A model generated the notes under the pieces. That model was not told where the DNA came from. It was given only the letters and a program-made list of their open reading frames with translations, and ran no database searches. A stretch of DNA of 64,000 nucleotides from a virus. Location of the stretch: IMG/VR virus record IMGVR_UViG_3300017992_000021, positions 1 to 64,000 of that record; one strand, 5' to 3'. Positions 41,501-49,621 of the stretch are shown piece by piece. The position numbers and the translations under genes were made by a program. Positions within the stretch are counted from its first letter, which is position 1. Every line of letters begins with the position of its first letter.

Positions 41501-44397
41501 TCTTCACGCGTCAGGGCCGCCTGACCGCCACGCGCCAGCATGGAACGCAGTTGTCCTTGACGGATATTCAACTGCGTAATCTGCTCATTGAGTTCGTCGA
41601 TCCGCGTTACCGCAGTTCCGAGGCGATCCTTGTATGCCTTAACCGCACCTTGAAGTTCCATCAGGAACTCAGTATTGCCGCCCAGCGCCAGATTGAAATC
41701 CGTCGTTGTCGCCGAGATGATGTTGGCGACCTTTTCCAGACCCATCGCTTTATCGGTGGCGGCATTAAGTGCGCGCTCCTCTTGCTGCAGTTGCTGGAAC
41801 AACCGTACGTTGAGTTTCTCTGCCACCTCCGCACGTTCTGACAGGCTTTGCTGTACCGACTGGAGTTGCTTGCGCTGCTGGAGTTCCTGCTGCAGACGTA
41901 TTTCTCGTGCCTCAGGAGATTCTTCGCCACGCGCTCCTCGACCGGAGAGGAATCCGAATACGCCGCCGAGACCACCGAGCGCCTTGCTCAACAGTCCGCT
42001 GATGGCACCGGCGCCTTTCGTAAGCACTTTGGTGAGTGCCGCTAACGGGCCTTCGGCGAACATGAACTTGAAAGCGTCGCTCTCTTTAACCTTACCGCCG
42101 ATGACGCGTAAGCCGTCCACCATCGCCTTGGCGCCACGCGTTACAAATTCTGCAGCAGTAAATGCGCCGGTGAACGATTGCCCGACAAGAGAACCGAGAC
42201 CCTTTACAGTGGTACGCAGGAGGGCGACCGTAGCCCGGCGACTAAACGGTGCGACAAGAACCGTACCCAGTGCGGCGAGACCAGTTTTAAATGCCGTCAC
42301 GAAAAGATTAGATCCGCGCTTGGCGGTCTTTTCTATGGCGGCTTGGAACTTCTCATCACCTAAAGAAACGACTCTCAGTATGGTCTCGATAATCGGGGCT
42401 GCCGCGCGTTCACCGCGAACGACCGTCTTGACTAGGAACTGACCGAGTTCTTTCAGGGAATCCGATATGCCGGTTTTCACCTTATCGAAAATGAACTTGG
42501 TGAAGCCTCCAGTGCGTGCAAACAGCCCGCCGATTGTCAGGCTGGCTTTGTTAATCTCTTCGCGTGCCACAGTAATTGCTGCAGCAGTGAGGTTCTTCAC
42601 GCCGCGTATCGCCGTCGGTACGAGAACGGCACCGATACCTGCGGCGAGCACCGTATTGCCTTGCGTGATCAGAGCCCCGATAAATCCCACCGGGTCGGCG
42701 GAAGTAATCGCGGTAAACGCAGCCGACATAATATTCGAAACACGCGTAGCGATGCCGCCCGGCGTAACATCACCGAACAAAGCAGAAAGTTGCGGACCTA
42801 CGAGGTTCGTGATTCCCCGGAAGAAATTACTGACTAAGCTGAACACCACACCGAAGGTGCTCTCCACGAGACTGATGGCCCCCGCTTTATCAGATGGTCG
42901 CCCTAAAAGCGCCACACCGAGGAGACCGCCAATGCCGGGGAGAGCGACAGTGGCCAGCATGCCGGATGCAATCTTGGCTGCCTTAATAAGAGAAGACCCC
43001 AGCCTGCGTCCGGTTTCAGCAGTTCTGGGGCCAGCCATTTCGTCGAGATTGGTCTTGGATGCTTCTTCGCGCGCCATACGCAGCGCCTTAGCAGTCCGCT
43101 CGACTACAGCAGCCGGTCCCGCGCGATCTCCCCCACCAGCGGAGACCTTACTGAAGAGACCTGCGAACTTCGCTGTTAAGTCATCGAGAGATCGGCTCAT
43201 TCGAGCGAATCCATCGTCGAGACGTTTGAACAGCATGCGGAAGTTCGCGTCAAGGTTCTTGATTGTTTTGACCACCTCCTTGAAGTCAGTAATTAGATCC
43301 TTGACGCGTTTGTTAAAGCCGCCCTTCGCGAACTGGTTGATCATCTTCGCGATAGGCTTGGCATTCTTTGCAACGGCTTCGAAAATAGGGAACATCTGGC
43401 GCAGCGCGCGCAGGAATAGCGTTGTTGCCGCACGACCATCGCCGAGACTGGCTCGCAAACCTAGCAGGAACCGACTTACCTTCGCAGATAAGAACCGCAC
43501 TCCGGCTATAGCTGTGGTTGCGAGACCAACTATCGGAACGAGCGCACCACTCAATCCTGCCAGACCTGTCTGGATAGCAATGATCGTAGTAGATATGGTA
43601 GTCAGCGCCGACGTGATGAAGAATAGCCGTTCCACAGCAATTCTCGTCTTCGCCAGCAGACCAACTAGACCATCATTCAACGCGGCTACCAACTGGGTGA
43701 ACCGCGCCAGTGAACCCTCAGGTTTCTTCGACAAGAAACCCAAAAACAGTGAGGTGAATGCACGTAGCGTACCTAGCAGAATACCCGTCGCTGAAGCTAA
43801 CCCTAACGCACTTTGTGCGCCTTCAGCCAGCAAGTGCAGCAGCTTAGGAACATTCAGCGTGAACAGCACCCCCATGAATTCCTTCATGCGTGATAACAGT
43901 AAATTGGAACCGTCATCTGCCACCTTGAAAATAGAAGGCAACAGTGCGCGGATATCAAACCCGCTCATGACCAATTTCTGTATCAGCACAGAAAGTCCCA
44001 ATAGCTGGCCGAGCAACAACGGGCTGATGCGTTTTGTGGAGTCAGCCAGTTTAGAGAAGAAATTGGTAACCCCATCAGTAGCGGTTTGCTGGAGATCATC
44101 CACGCTTTTACCAATGGTGTTCTTCATCTGACGTGCGGTATTTCCTAACCGCCCGTCCATCATGTCGAAAACGCGCGTAACGACCTGACCGAACTTTTCT
44201 GCGAGATCCGCCAATTTGGTGGCGCTGGCTTCAATCTTGTCGAGTTTCGATAGCGCGGCGTCATCAATCTGGACCTTGATGGTCGTCTTACCGGTGGTGA
44301 CTTTGTTCAGCTTCTTCTGTAAATCGTCGATCCCCTTGAACACCTTGTCCAAGTTGGATACGAAATTGACAGCAACTTCGCCGATATTCAGAGGCAT
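35515..44397 (-). CDS. Tape measure protein
   Basis: At 2960 residues this is the longest gene. It lies between chaperones and tail-tip genes as tape measures do. It is helical, Ala/Lys/Leu-rich, with long coiled coils (for example QELQQRKQLQSVQQSL) and several hydrophobic stretches, including one near the C-terminus (TSALAVQGALLIGSAVL). Its length sets tail length, about 440 nm at 1.5 Angstrom per residue. No peptidase or lysozyme motif was noticed. The start ATG 44397 follows GGGGGGATAA from the end of the previous gene. Confidence 0.93.
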   Translation of the reverse strand: MPLNIGEVAVNFVSNLDKVFKGIDDLQKKLNKVTTGKTTIKVQIDDAALSKLDKIEASATKLADLAEKFGQVVTRVFDMMDGRLGNTARQMKNTIGKSVDDLQQTATDGVTNFFSKLADSTKRISPLLLGQLLGLSVLIQKLVMSGFDIRALLPSIFKVADDGSNLLLSRMKEFMGVLFTLNVPKLLHLLAEGAQSALGLASATGILLGTLRAFTSLFLGFLSKKPEGSLARFTQLVAALNDGLVGLLAKTRIAVERLFFITSALTTISTTIIAIQTGLAGLSGALVPIVGLATTAIAGVRFLSAKVSRFLLGLRASLGDGRAATTLFLRALRQMFPIFEAVAKNAKPIAKMINQFAKGGFNKRVKDLITDFKEVVKTIKNLDANFRMLFKRLDDGFARMSRSLDDLTAKFAGLFSKVSAGGGDRAGPAAVVERTAKALRMAREEASKTNLDEMAGPRTAETGRRLGSSLIKAAKIASGMLATVALPGIGGLLGVALLGRPSDKAGAISLVESTFGVVFSLVSNFFRGITNLVGPQLSALFGDVTPGGIATRVSNIMSAAFTAITSADPVGFIGALITQGNTVLAAGIGAVLVPTAIRGVKNLTAAAITVAREEINKASLTIGGLFARTGGFTKFIFDKVKTGISDSLKELGQFLVKTVVRGERAAAPIIETILRVVSLGDEKFQAAIEKTAKRGSNLFVTAFKTGLAALGTVLVAPFSRRATVALLRTTVKGLGSLVGQSFTGAFTAAEFVTRGAKAMVDGLRVIGGKVKESDAFKFMFAEGPLAALTKVLTKGAGAISGLLSKALGGLGGVFGFLSGRGARGEESPEAREIRLQQELQQRKQLQSVQQSLSERAEVAEKLNVRLFQQLQQEERALNAATDKAMGLEKVANIISATTTDFNLALGGNTEFLMELQGAVKAYKDRLGTAVTRIDELNEQITQLNIRQGQLRSMLARGGQAALTREEEAELVANQDQLDILGAELAAELRGAKQSLDSAEEVRKLMTSAEKAYADGLIKFSKFDAGNIEQIQGELRKTPGSIRGLVVEFDDTIEALESMKAHLPPDANLDLFEKTISDLASRNEELNRRSETLRDSLGEVDGVTDALRKSITDVTEKYTVEGRTDLTNERRDLGRKIVENSKQFENATAEVLENANAMGANNRIMGTMRSRMQDLLNMFGITSDELTDTDAVFEKLNEVIVRNTQQEVIRTAQREAMTKKLLGAEAAEVQAIIDRAAEEAATIRTVKDVRVAQEKASAMREKQLNIMSAFNAIQEGELRITKELQNELGLTDQQAEVFKKSLADGSIKMGTLGASIAALEADLKFTQQRVREDIAGAAAGKVSAARIVDPATSSAMDVNAKAVIESLGEQAQVIDASVLTTKEYNAEVRKTAASLKGAVAETTAKATAGIEGGDLRKLLAVIVAAGKGRESLAQIFRDVSGSARNLRNSPIVKFADEIKKGAEPLEAFRLSIAKIGRGAPQQLEALESGLKKFFRELSRNPVFAQKVLKEFSVKTVQELAKVTEGLNNIGRALKNQLIKDITKLPAEMRTKAKRIATEGILEGIRSGLDPKQIRALVQQRLKEGLPTKDVKLRADFAASVRGVLDSISQTIGAQQQTFVQKGLMTMQLVAKGIRAGKPDIQAAVTDVFKTGVKDQTPSSLPKFGPLREAILSMAKMGPLMGESMMRGVGALRQFAANFFRGGVTDVWQDSFKVLEGTVKGFGNLVAGTFTAVAKQGESLVQVPFKIAGAFSLVLGPRIGGALNALLKLLGKFTAKVVTIPLKIAAAVSKAVAGVITGAISLIRSATTSIFNFVKDAAARITELKRQAVTAEVDLADFDRITRAFEMLGVQASQTQQAFIQLRSSVDRMIEEGGVGDLSLIFSKMGVTFDRLQELSPDEIFFRIVEALRAGVFTATEQQRVLQLIGAQFGDLKGVILDATTDINSALRSAAKIPPIGDEAVENAKLFQKITVQIEQVFERIKLVIFEELAPFLENLFKEIDSDGNDLIGKIIVWVRFIARVVFGTIAEIVRFIRMRWFEATNGVSNFIQDVSAVATGLMTFLTQALFALIRSGFKLLLLTIELAIEAMPSKLKAAIPKLLLEVILFKIRLLAVAGAAVKEFATFAWSQIRGVGIGVINWILNTVQTGFVELIKFVIDKVDVIPFVDAAEELVGTPDKIDIGKDLGFETVSFEQFLSNASNAIDKTNGMLDGLTDNFGDFVDQLVARGDVERALESMGGDAELLRRQFDDLFISNERITAQLEKQNDLIDRNVLLSSQQKVIEKGLLAARATSLRELDSATASAVELQQALRNAVALGFIKPGDIAAGQAEAVQGIIGEMAVVADRLGQDIGQSLINGLRAAEDASPAFADLFTNIENVIAEQVIRREQEMANLGASTEEVREAAHEVVREFIEMRVKLENLIPAFIAVQTQQLEFNQGIVDITGKIDRLGRVMHDIEKERLQVLTQIVKREQEEAGLLKTRIDLIFQAAEAEKTNLASASAQKAAFDIDKALQDRAESLKNARNALFVGDAESAKKFAEQAQMATDAFNDALQTLAPRAAEHLKLENPLPEVLFTWLENLDVTQPVIKKAEEIRNLMSEGLSDLGAEALESAMSRGEIAARFAEFKQRIEATIGEGDAESLRIAGETVGLLDRQLQTRENILDRVNTLKIVAQARAAAEREITREESKRERARARGAVEPTTDFDVSGARDFRNEVLSIRKILNDAALSADELKKALKEEGVDVDFGVDLDNIEGLVERVKEALKDREIEILVRPFVDEKISAPVASSVGEIFSGAIDGSLKESIRTAREEARKQGRDIQDWIFVTAQFAKRIFDQVLGDVTTSFVKGLQENLTSALSKVLGTTSALAVQGALLIGSAVLSKLQENATVVQDTVESAVESTEAIRGVISGTTTVAIKEVEEAFRASNRGIELRLDVIIDLMRQGRPLAAGAGLGNAPATAIP

Positions 44398-44400
44398 GAA

Positions 44401-44859
44401 TTATCCCCCCGGTCCGACAGGCATACGATTCACCTGAGAAACCAGATCACCTGCACTCGCAGTTTCGAGGTTGGCAGCGTTAACGACAGACCATGGCGCA
44501 CCTGTCGGTACACCGGTTAGCTTGGCCATCGCTATGTCTATTTTTTGTGCCACTTGGAGTCTCTTCTGCGCTTTCTCATCCTCAGATACGGGCCTGCTAC
44601 GTCGTGGCGCAGGCGCATATTCTGCTGGATTATTTACGATTGGCTCCCCGGTAATCATTCCGTGCATTAACTCAAGCTGATATTCCAGATCCTCAGAGTG
44701 AGCTTGTGCTTGTTCGCCTACTCGCTGAGCCTGTTCGCCCACCTCCTTGGATATCAGAGAGCCCATTGTGAGCAGCATCAGCATGCTCTGGGTCCTCTGA
44801 TCGTCAATGGCCTTCTTGATGGAAATAAGCAGGTAGGTTTTAAAGTCCTTCAAGGTCAT
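44401..44859 (-). CDS. Tail assembly chaperone, distal part (gpT-like)
   Basis: 152 residues from ATG 44859, helical (DFKTYLLISIKKAI, VGEQAQRVGEQAQAHSEDLEYQ). In this frame the reading continues open upstream of the ATG (SFAQAEQVLVSNGFSLDDIRLN) back past the stop of the gene before it. The frame is -1 to that gene, so the natural product may be a frameshift fusion like lambda gpGT that loads the tape measure. The stop is three bases before the tape measure ATG. Confidence 0.75.
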   Translation of the reverse strand: MTLKDFKTYLLISIKKAIDDQRTQSMLMLLTMGSLISKEVGEQAQRVGEQAQAHSEDLEYQLELMHGMITGEPIVNNPAEYAPAPRRSRPVSEDEKAQKRLQVAQKIDIAMAKLTGVPTGAPWSVVNAANLETASAGDLVSQVNRMPVGPGG

Positions 44860-44948
44860 GTTCAGCCGAATATCATCGAGACTGAACCCGTTGGAGACCA
44901 GTACCTGCTCAGCTTGAGCGAAACTCAGCCGCTCGCCGCCTAGTCCTT

Positions 44949-45434
44949 CTAGGCGTCCACCGTCGTCAATTGCGCGCTGGAGTCTTCTGCCGGGGTCTCC
45001 GTCTTCTTCGTCAGAAACTCCAGTTTCTGTTTTAGGCTGCCGTCCTCCACGTTGACCTTGTACACGGCCTGCGTTAGCGTTATTACATCGCCCATGGAGA
45101 GGTTCTCGGTGTCTTCCTTCTTGAGACCGTGGTAATTCTTGTCCTCTTCCTCGACGGTAGACGTGCAGATAATATCGACGAGTTCGTCGTAATTATTTTC
45201 CGCAATCTCAAGGATGACGTCGAGCCAGTCCACAGCCTTACCCAGATCAAGCAAACCGTCCTCTGACCGCAGGCTGCCTAAATCGAGCACGTTACGCTCT
45301 CTAAGCACGCTGAGGATCTTTCGGAATTTACCCATCACCGTCACGGCGCGAAACGCCGTGAATTCCTGAATGAGCAAAACCCTCCCGCTGCTCAGTTCGA
45401 CTTCGGTTGAAGCCGCTGTTTCAATCCGCTTCAT
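44949..45434 (-). CDS. Tail assembly chaperone, proximal part (gpG-like)
   Basis: A 161-residue acidic/helical protein; ATG 45434 has GGAGG 5 bases upstream. It lies between the major tail protein and the tape measure, the position of lambda G. Contains FRKILSVLRERNVL and VDWLDVILEIAENN helices and a charged C-terminus. Two TAG stops lie 9 bases apart at its end, while the -1 frame stays open into the next gene. It would keep the tape measure unfolded during tail assembly. Confidence 0.75.
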   Translation of the reverse strand: MKRIETAASTEVELSSGRVLLIQEFTAFRAVTVMGKFRKILSVLRERNVLDLGSLRSEDGLLDLGKAVDWLDVILEIAENNYDELVDIICTSTVEEEDKNYHGLKKEDTENLSMGDVITLTQAVYKVNVEDGSLKQKLEFLTKKTETPAEDSSAQLTTVDA

Positions 45435-45522
45435 TTTTCCTCCAGAAAATCGTTGAAAAAACCGACACAAGAAGTTCCGCAACTTCTAATAGCCATAATA
45501 GCTAATTCGGATAATGAAGTGG

Positions 45523-45552
45523 GAAAGAAAAAGGGCTGCCGAAGCAGCCCTT
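45523..45552 (-). terminator. Intrinsic terminator after the major tail protein
   Basis: Minus strand: AAGGGCTGC-TTCG-GCAGCCCTT followed by TTTCTTT: a 9-bp perfect stem, UUCG tetraloop and U-rich tail, 26 bases after the stop. It should reduce transcription into the chaperone and tape measure genes, which are needed in small amounts. Confidence 0.88.
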
Positions 45553-45577
45553 ATTCCGCAAAGGATTAGAGCATCCT

Positions 45578-46795
45578 TTAGACGCAGGAGCCCTGCGGGG
45601 ATACATAGAAGTCGCGGAAGTCCTTGAACAGCACGAAACGGCCACGACGGCCAATACCGTCGTCGAGGATCGTGCATGTGATCCCGGCTTTCATGAATTC
45701 CTGCGGGTTGACAGTGATGGCGCCATTCAGAGCGATGGAGACATTGTAGAACTCGTAGAACCCTTGCGGGCCGTTGTTCGACAAAATCTGCACACGCAGC
45801 GCACCCTGAAGTGCGATGCCGTCCTGAAGGCTGTAATCACACGCCTCGCGAGTGAAGCTGTACACAATGCGGACCTGACCACCGTCAGGGATGGCACCCG
45901 TGCCAATGCGCTCGATCGTAGCGGCGGAAGTCGCCACTGCAGAAGCGAACGAGAACGGGCCGCCACCGAGATCGGTGTCGAGGTTGCCAGTTGCCGTGAT
46001 GTCATCAGGATCAACGCCGTCGAGGGCGTTGGCATTGATGGTGACCACAGAACCGGCGACAGTCGCATGGAAGTACGTACCGGCGTAGGCATTAACCGCC
46101 TCCGCAAGAGCGGCGGCGAGTTCGCCCGTAGTACCGAGGCTAGCTTCAAAATTTGAGGTAGCGGTAAGAGTGATCGTACCGCCAGTCTCTGGATTCGGAA
46201 GAACAAGCGTATCGGTACCGCCGTACGTAACACCACTAACCGTGATCGCCACGGTCGAGTGCGTACCGGCCACTGCTGCCGTAGGTGTGTAGTCCGTGCC
46301 AGAAACGTACTGTACAGAACCATTGAGGTTTGTGACCTCGATGATTGTGGTCGCACGGTTACTGAGAGCGCCACCAGTGACGCCTTCGACCGCTACCGGT
46401 GCGTAGGCTTCGGCGGTGGTACCGCTCAGGCGGACACGGGCTGCCTCGTACACCGTTGCCGAATTGGCGGCGGTGTCATTACGATCAACGATCGTGGCAG
46501 AGCGGAACATGATTTCGAGGTTACGGCCAACCAACTCTGTCATCGACAGGTTGATTTCACCGGCATTCTCTCCGACCATGCGCCGTACGGTCGAGTAGAT
46601 ACCCAACCGGGCCGACTTCTTTTCAACGAAGTTCTCAGTGATGTTGAGTTCAATGTCCTCAACGTCGCCGAGTTCGAAATACTGCCCTTGGGTGTTGTTA
46701 GCATCGAAGGGAGCAAACCACGCTGAAATGCGAGACGGGAGAGTAAGATTCTGCGGATTGAATGGCCGCACAACTTCGCGTGCTATTGCAGGCAT
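45578..46795 (-). CDS. Major tail tube protein
   Basis: A 405-residue protein with beta-rich sequence: GDVEDIELNITENFVEKKSA near residue 45 and MTELVGRNLEIMF fit tail tube proteins, and the position before the chaperones agrees. Residues 150 to 290 (STVAITVSGV, TGGTITLTATSN, VVTINANALDG) look like an inserted surface beta-domain between the two halves of the tube fold. A strong terminator follows. Confidence 0.8.
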   Translation of the reverse strand: MPAIAREVVRPFNPQNLTLPSRISAWFAPFDANNTQGQYFELGDVEDIELNITENFVEKKSARLGIYSTVRRMVGENAGEINLSMTELVGRNLEIMFRSATIVDRNDTAANSATVYEAARVRLSGTTAEAYAPVAVEGVTGGALSNRATTIIEVTNLNGSVQYVSGTDYTPTAAVAGTHSTVAITVSGVTYGGTDTLVLPNPETGGTITLTATSNFEASLGTTGELAAALAEAVNAYAGTYFHATVAGSVVTINANALDGVDPDDITATGNLDTDLGGGPFSFASAVATSAATIERIGTGAIPDGGQVRIVYSFTREACDYSLQDGIALQGALRVQILSNNGPQGFYEFYNVSIALNGAITVNPQEFMKAGITCTILDDGIGRRGRFVLFKDFRDFYVSPQGSCV

Positions 46796-46810
46796 TTGAT
46801 TCTCCCAATG

Positions 46811-47425
46811 TTACGTAGAACGACTGTACAAAAGCTGGAGCCTAAAAGTTGCTTTCGCAAGGCCGCTCTCTGAGATTTCGAATATCTGGGGTTCTTCGAT
46901 AGGGAAGCAACGATGGACTACCAAATCCGGTTCGCTGACATCAAGCAATTGGCCGTCTTCCCCGTACTTTTTACGTAGAACCTCAAAACTCGCATCATCA
47001 AAGAACAAGCTCCAGAGCCGTTGTGCGACGTCCATCGCACGCTGGGTTGGCGCTGATTCGACAACAACTCGAACCAGACCGGGCGTACCCGACTTGTGAA
47101 GCCGGGAGCCAAAGACATCGGTAGTTACGCCGTCCGACATAAAACTAACCATAGTCTTCTGATAATCATCATCGGTGGTAATTTCATTGGTTGTCAACCA
47201 ATAAAACAGATTTTCCCCAATTACCGCCGGAATATAATCGGTGATCCCGTACTGAGCGCAGACGTCTTCCTCTCGATCGGGAATATCAACGGGCCACTGC
47301 ATTGCCTCCAGATATAACGCAACACCCTGTCCGAGTGTATTTCGCGGGCCTTTTGCGAAATCTGTCGGAAATTTAGACCGAATATAAATCTCGATCTGGT
47401 GTTCTTGTCCGGTAGGTTGCGCCAT
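46811..47425 (-). CDS. Neck protein, possible tail terminator
   Basis: A 204-residue protein starting at ATG 47425 by overlap with the previous stop (TAATG). It contains EIYIRSKFPTDF, LFYWLTTNEI and RVVVESAPTQRAMDVAQRLWSLFF, an alpha/beta composition as in tail terminator proteins, which lie directly before the tube gene in many siphophages. Assignment is by position and size. Confidence 0.6.
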   Translation of the reverse strand: MAQPTGQEHQIEIYIRSKFPTDFAKGPRNTLGQGVALYLEAMQWPVDIPDREEDVCAQYGITDYIPAVIGENLFYWLTTNEITTDDDYQKTMVSFMSDGVTTDVFGSRLHKSGTPGLVRVVVESAPTQRAMDVAQRLWSLFFDDASFEVLRKKYGEDGQLLDVSEPDLVVHRCFPIEEPQIFEISESGLAKATFRLQLLYSRST

Positions 47426-47889
47426 TAGTAACCCCAACGTCTACGCTGCACACCCGGCGGTGGCGGTGGTTCATCACTGACGTCCGTAAGCACATAATCC
47501 TCATCGGGATCGAAGCTAGTGCGCTTCTGGGTCGGCTGTAAAGGCATATCTTGCCGCACCAACCTGAGATCATACGTAGACGAACCGCCTAGCATGCTCT
47601 CACCAACCTTGAAATCATAGACCTTGAAGTAGTGCGTAGGGTCATGCTTAAACCGCAGGTACATCCCGGCGTGTAATTTCTGCACGACGTCAGGAGTCTG
47701 AGGTACCGACATCGTGGCATCGATTTGTATCTTGGTATTTTTTCCGGTTGAGATGAACTTCGTTTCTTCGTGCATGTAGCACGGCCAGTAAACGTCGATC
47801 TCATCATCCTTCAGGACGTTCTTGTGCTTACGCGCACGCACGACGTCCACAGGAACAATTGCTTCAACCGTATGTGGATTCTGAAACAC
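47425..47889 (-). CDS. Head-tail joining protein (putative)
   Basis: A 154-residue protein from GTG 47889, one base after the previous stop. Beta-rich with YLRFKHDPTHYFKVYDF and a C-terminal Pro-rich tail (DEPPPPPGVQRRRW). Probably a head-closure or stopper protein from its place in the connector cluster; not recognised by sequence. Confidence 0.6.
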   Translation of the reverse strand: MFQNPHTVEAIVPVDVVRARKHKNVLKDDEIDVYWPCYMHEETKFISTGKNTKIQIDATMSVPQTPDVVQKLHAGMYLRFKHDPTHYFKVYDFKVGESMLGGSSTYDLRLVRQDMPLQPTQKRTSFDPDEDYVLTDVSDEPPPPPGVQRRRWGY

Positions 47890-47890
47890 G

Positions 47891-48769
47891 TTATTCGCCT
47901 TTCAGTCTCTTAACGACCTGCAGCGTTTTCGACGCCGCAAAGGCTAGTAACGCGGGTAGCGCCAGTACGCCCGCTGCCGTAGATCCGAAAACCAAACCCC
48001 CGGCTAGTGCGAGTAGGGCGCCAGCACCGCCAACCATGAACAGCAGTTCCTGCGCGTCCCGGCGAGTTCCGACACCCTTGCCGATGCGCCGGACTTGCTT
48101 GCTCATTTTCTGGACCTTGATAGCCCTGCGACGTAGTTCCCGCAGTTCCTGTTCGGTATGCGTGGCCTTAGCTGTCCGCTGCCGCACACCACTAAACTCT
48201 TCCGCCGCCTGCTTGCCGCGCGCTGACGGGCTCCGCTGCATGATGTTCTTCAATTCCCGCTCAACGGCGTCGACCACCTTGCGGAAAGATTCGAGAATGT
48301 ATATCTCGGAGGTTAACAGAGCCAGAATTTCTGTGGCTGCCATTTCAATCTGCGTCACAGAGTTCACGATATCCGCTACAGCGCGTTGCTCAGCTACCGT
48401 TAATTCACGTTGTTCAATGACGGCTTTAGGGTCGATCTGCTCCAGAGCGAAATTCACCCCCGCGAATTTCTCCTTGCCGGGGATGTTAAGTACATCTGGA
48501 GCAGGCTTCCCCTCCTTGGCGGCCTTCAGTCGAACATCTTCGAGCTTTTTGAGGGCCTTGGTCAGATTCCTATCAGTGTTGAACAGCGCCCGCACCAATT
48601 TACCGACCTGATTCTTCAACGCGTCCGTGAGAATATCGAGGCGTTTGACGGATTTGTTTTTCGTGCGTTCCGCCTTCTCGATACGAGCATCTAGCTCCTC
48701 GATCGCACGAGTGCCTTTTTCGACAAGCGTAACATCTACAGTCGGCTCAACGCCTCTAATAGTAGGCAT
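47891..48769 (-). CDS. Helical structural protein with a C-terminal membrane-like segment
   Basis: A 292-residue protein; ATG 48769 with GGGGAG upstream overlaps the connector gene's stop. Residues 20 to 230 are helical, coiled-coil-like and highly charged (IEELDARIEKAERTKNKSVKRL). The end has a long hydrophobic stretch, GGAGALLALAGGLVFGSTAAGVLALPALLAFAAS (about residues 247 to 280). This is unusual for a head-tail gene and may be an ejected or membrane-interacting protein. Confidence 0.65.
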   Translation of the reverse strand: MPTIRGVEPTVDVTLVEKGTRAIEELDARIEKAERTKNKSVKRLDILTDALKNQVGKLVRALFNTDRNLTKALKKLEDVRLKAAKEGKPAPDVLNIPGKEKFAGVNFALEQIDPKAVIEQRELTVAEQRAVADIVNSVTQIEMAATEILALLTSEIYILESFRKVVDAVERELKNIMQRSPSARGKQAAEEFSGVRQRTAKATHTEQELRELRRRAIKVQKMSKQVRRIGKGVGTRRDAQELLFMVGGAGALLALAGGLVFGSTAAGVLALPALLAFAASKTLQVVKRLKGE

Positions 48770-49608
48770 TACAGACTCCCCGGATGATCGACGACCGTAG
48801 TCGCCAAATACGGCTTGAGGAAATGGTACGCTTCTTGACACAACCGGTGCTGCCGGGCCTCCTTGAGATCCCATGTCTCGTTGGAGTCCCCCCGAGATAA
48901 TCCAGTAAGGCCCTGAGATTGAAGATCCCGGCGAGCATCGATGTCGTGCGCCCGATCGTCCTGTTGCATGAGATACAACGCCTGCACCGCACACGCGTGC
49001 TTCAGCGAGACCGGCAGGATTTCCGACGTAGTAGAAAATGCCGCGTACACCTCGCTGGCATCGAATATACGCGGGAACTGCCGTGAAGCGCGCTCGGCAT
49101 CAAATGCATAAACACGCAGCTTGCGGCCCTTGTACTTCTCACGGTCAATGTCATCACTGGCCGTGATCAGGTACCGTAACGCTTTACCGGAATCCGGCAC
49201 CGCAAGGCGCTCCCACATCTCCCAGTCACGCCGCGTCTGGAAGAACTGTGTCGCCTCCGCAAGTGTGGCATACGCCTCGCGACCCTCAGGAACTGTCACA
49301 GCAAAATTGGTGTTGAAGAGTTCTTCTTCAACCCAGACGACTGTCTGGCTCCCAACCAGCGACGTGCCTGTATATTCGAAGAACACATACTCACCGGGGA
49401 ACTTCTCGCGATCGCTGACATCGTAATCGGTGATCTTGTAGGCGTAGTCGCTGCCCGTGATCACCTGCGTAATGCCTGCTGGGTAAACCAGCGTGTCCTG
49501 CAGTGCCCAACGCTGATTACGTACCGCGACGCTTAACGCCGAAAGCTGCACACCGTCTCCGGTGGCAGGATTTACCAGACGACTGGTAATCGTTACTTGA
49601 TCAGCCAT
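48769..49608 (-). CDS. Head-tail adaptor with DnaT-like domain
   Basis: A 279-residue protein. The second half, YATLAEATQFFQTRRDWEMW, RYLITASDDIDREKYKGRKL and a C-terminal helix KHACAVQALYLM, follows the pattern of the DnaT-like/gp6 adaptor family that sits below the portal. The first 110 residues form an extra beta domain with GDGVQLSALSVAVRN. It precedes the other connector genes. AGAAAGTAGG lies before the ATG. Confidence 0.68.
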   Translation of the reverse strand: MADQVTITSRLVNPATGDGVQLSALSVAVRNQRWALQDTLVYPAGITQVITGSDYAYKITDYDVSDREKFPGEYVFFEYTGTSLVGSQTVVWVEEELFNTNFAVTVPEGREAYATLAEATQFFQTRRDWEMWERLAVPDSGKALRYLITASDDIDREKYKGRKLRVYAFDAERASRQFPRIFDASEVYAAFSTTSEILPVSLKHACAVQALYLMQQDDRAHDIDARRDLQSQGLTGLSRGDSNETWDLKEARQHRLCQEAYHFLKPYLATTVVDHPGSL

Positions 49609-49621
49609 GACGGCCTACTTT

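Noticed and set aside
42467-44131. 554-codon plus-strand frame inside the tape measure
   Set aside because: Antisense shadow of a long gene with biased codons; Ser/Arg/Ala-rich product, no ribosome site.
35515-44397. Peptidase or lysozyme domain in the tape measure
   Set aside because: No HExxH, NlpC/P60 or lysozyme-like motif was noticed on reading the protein.
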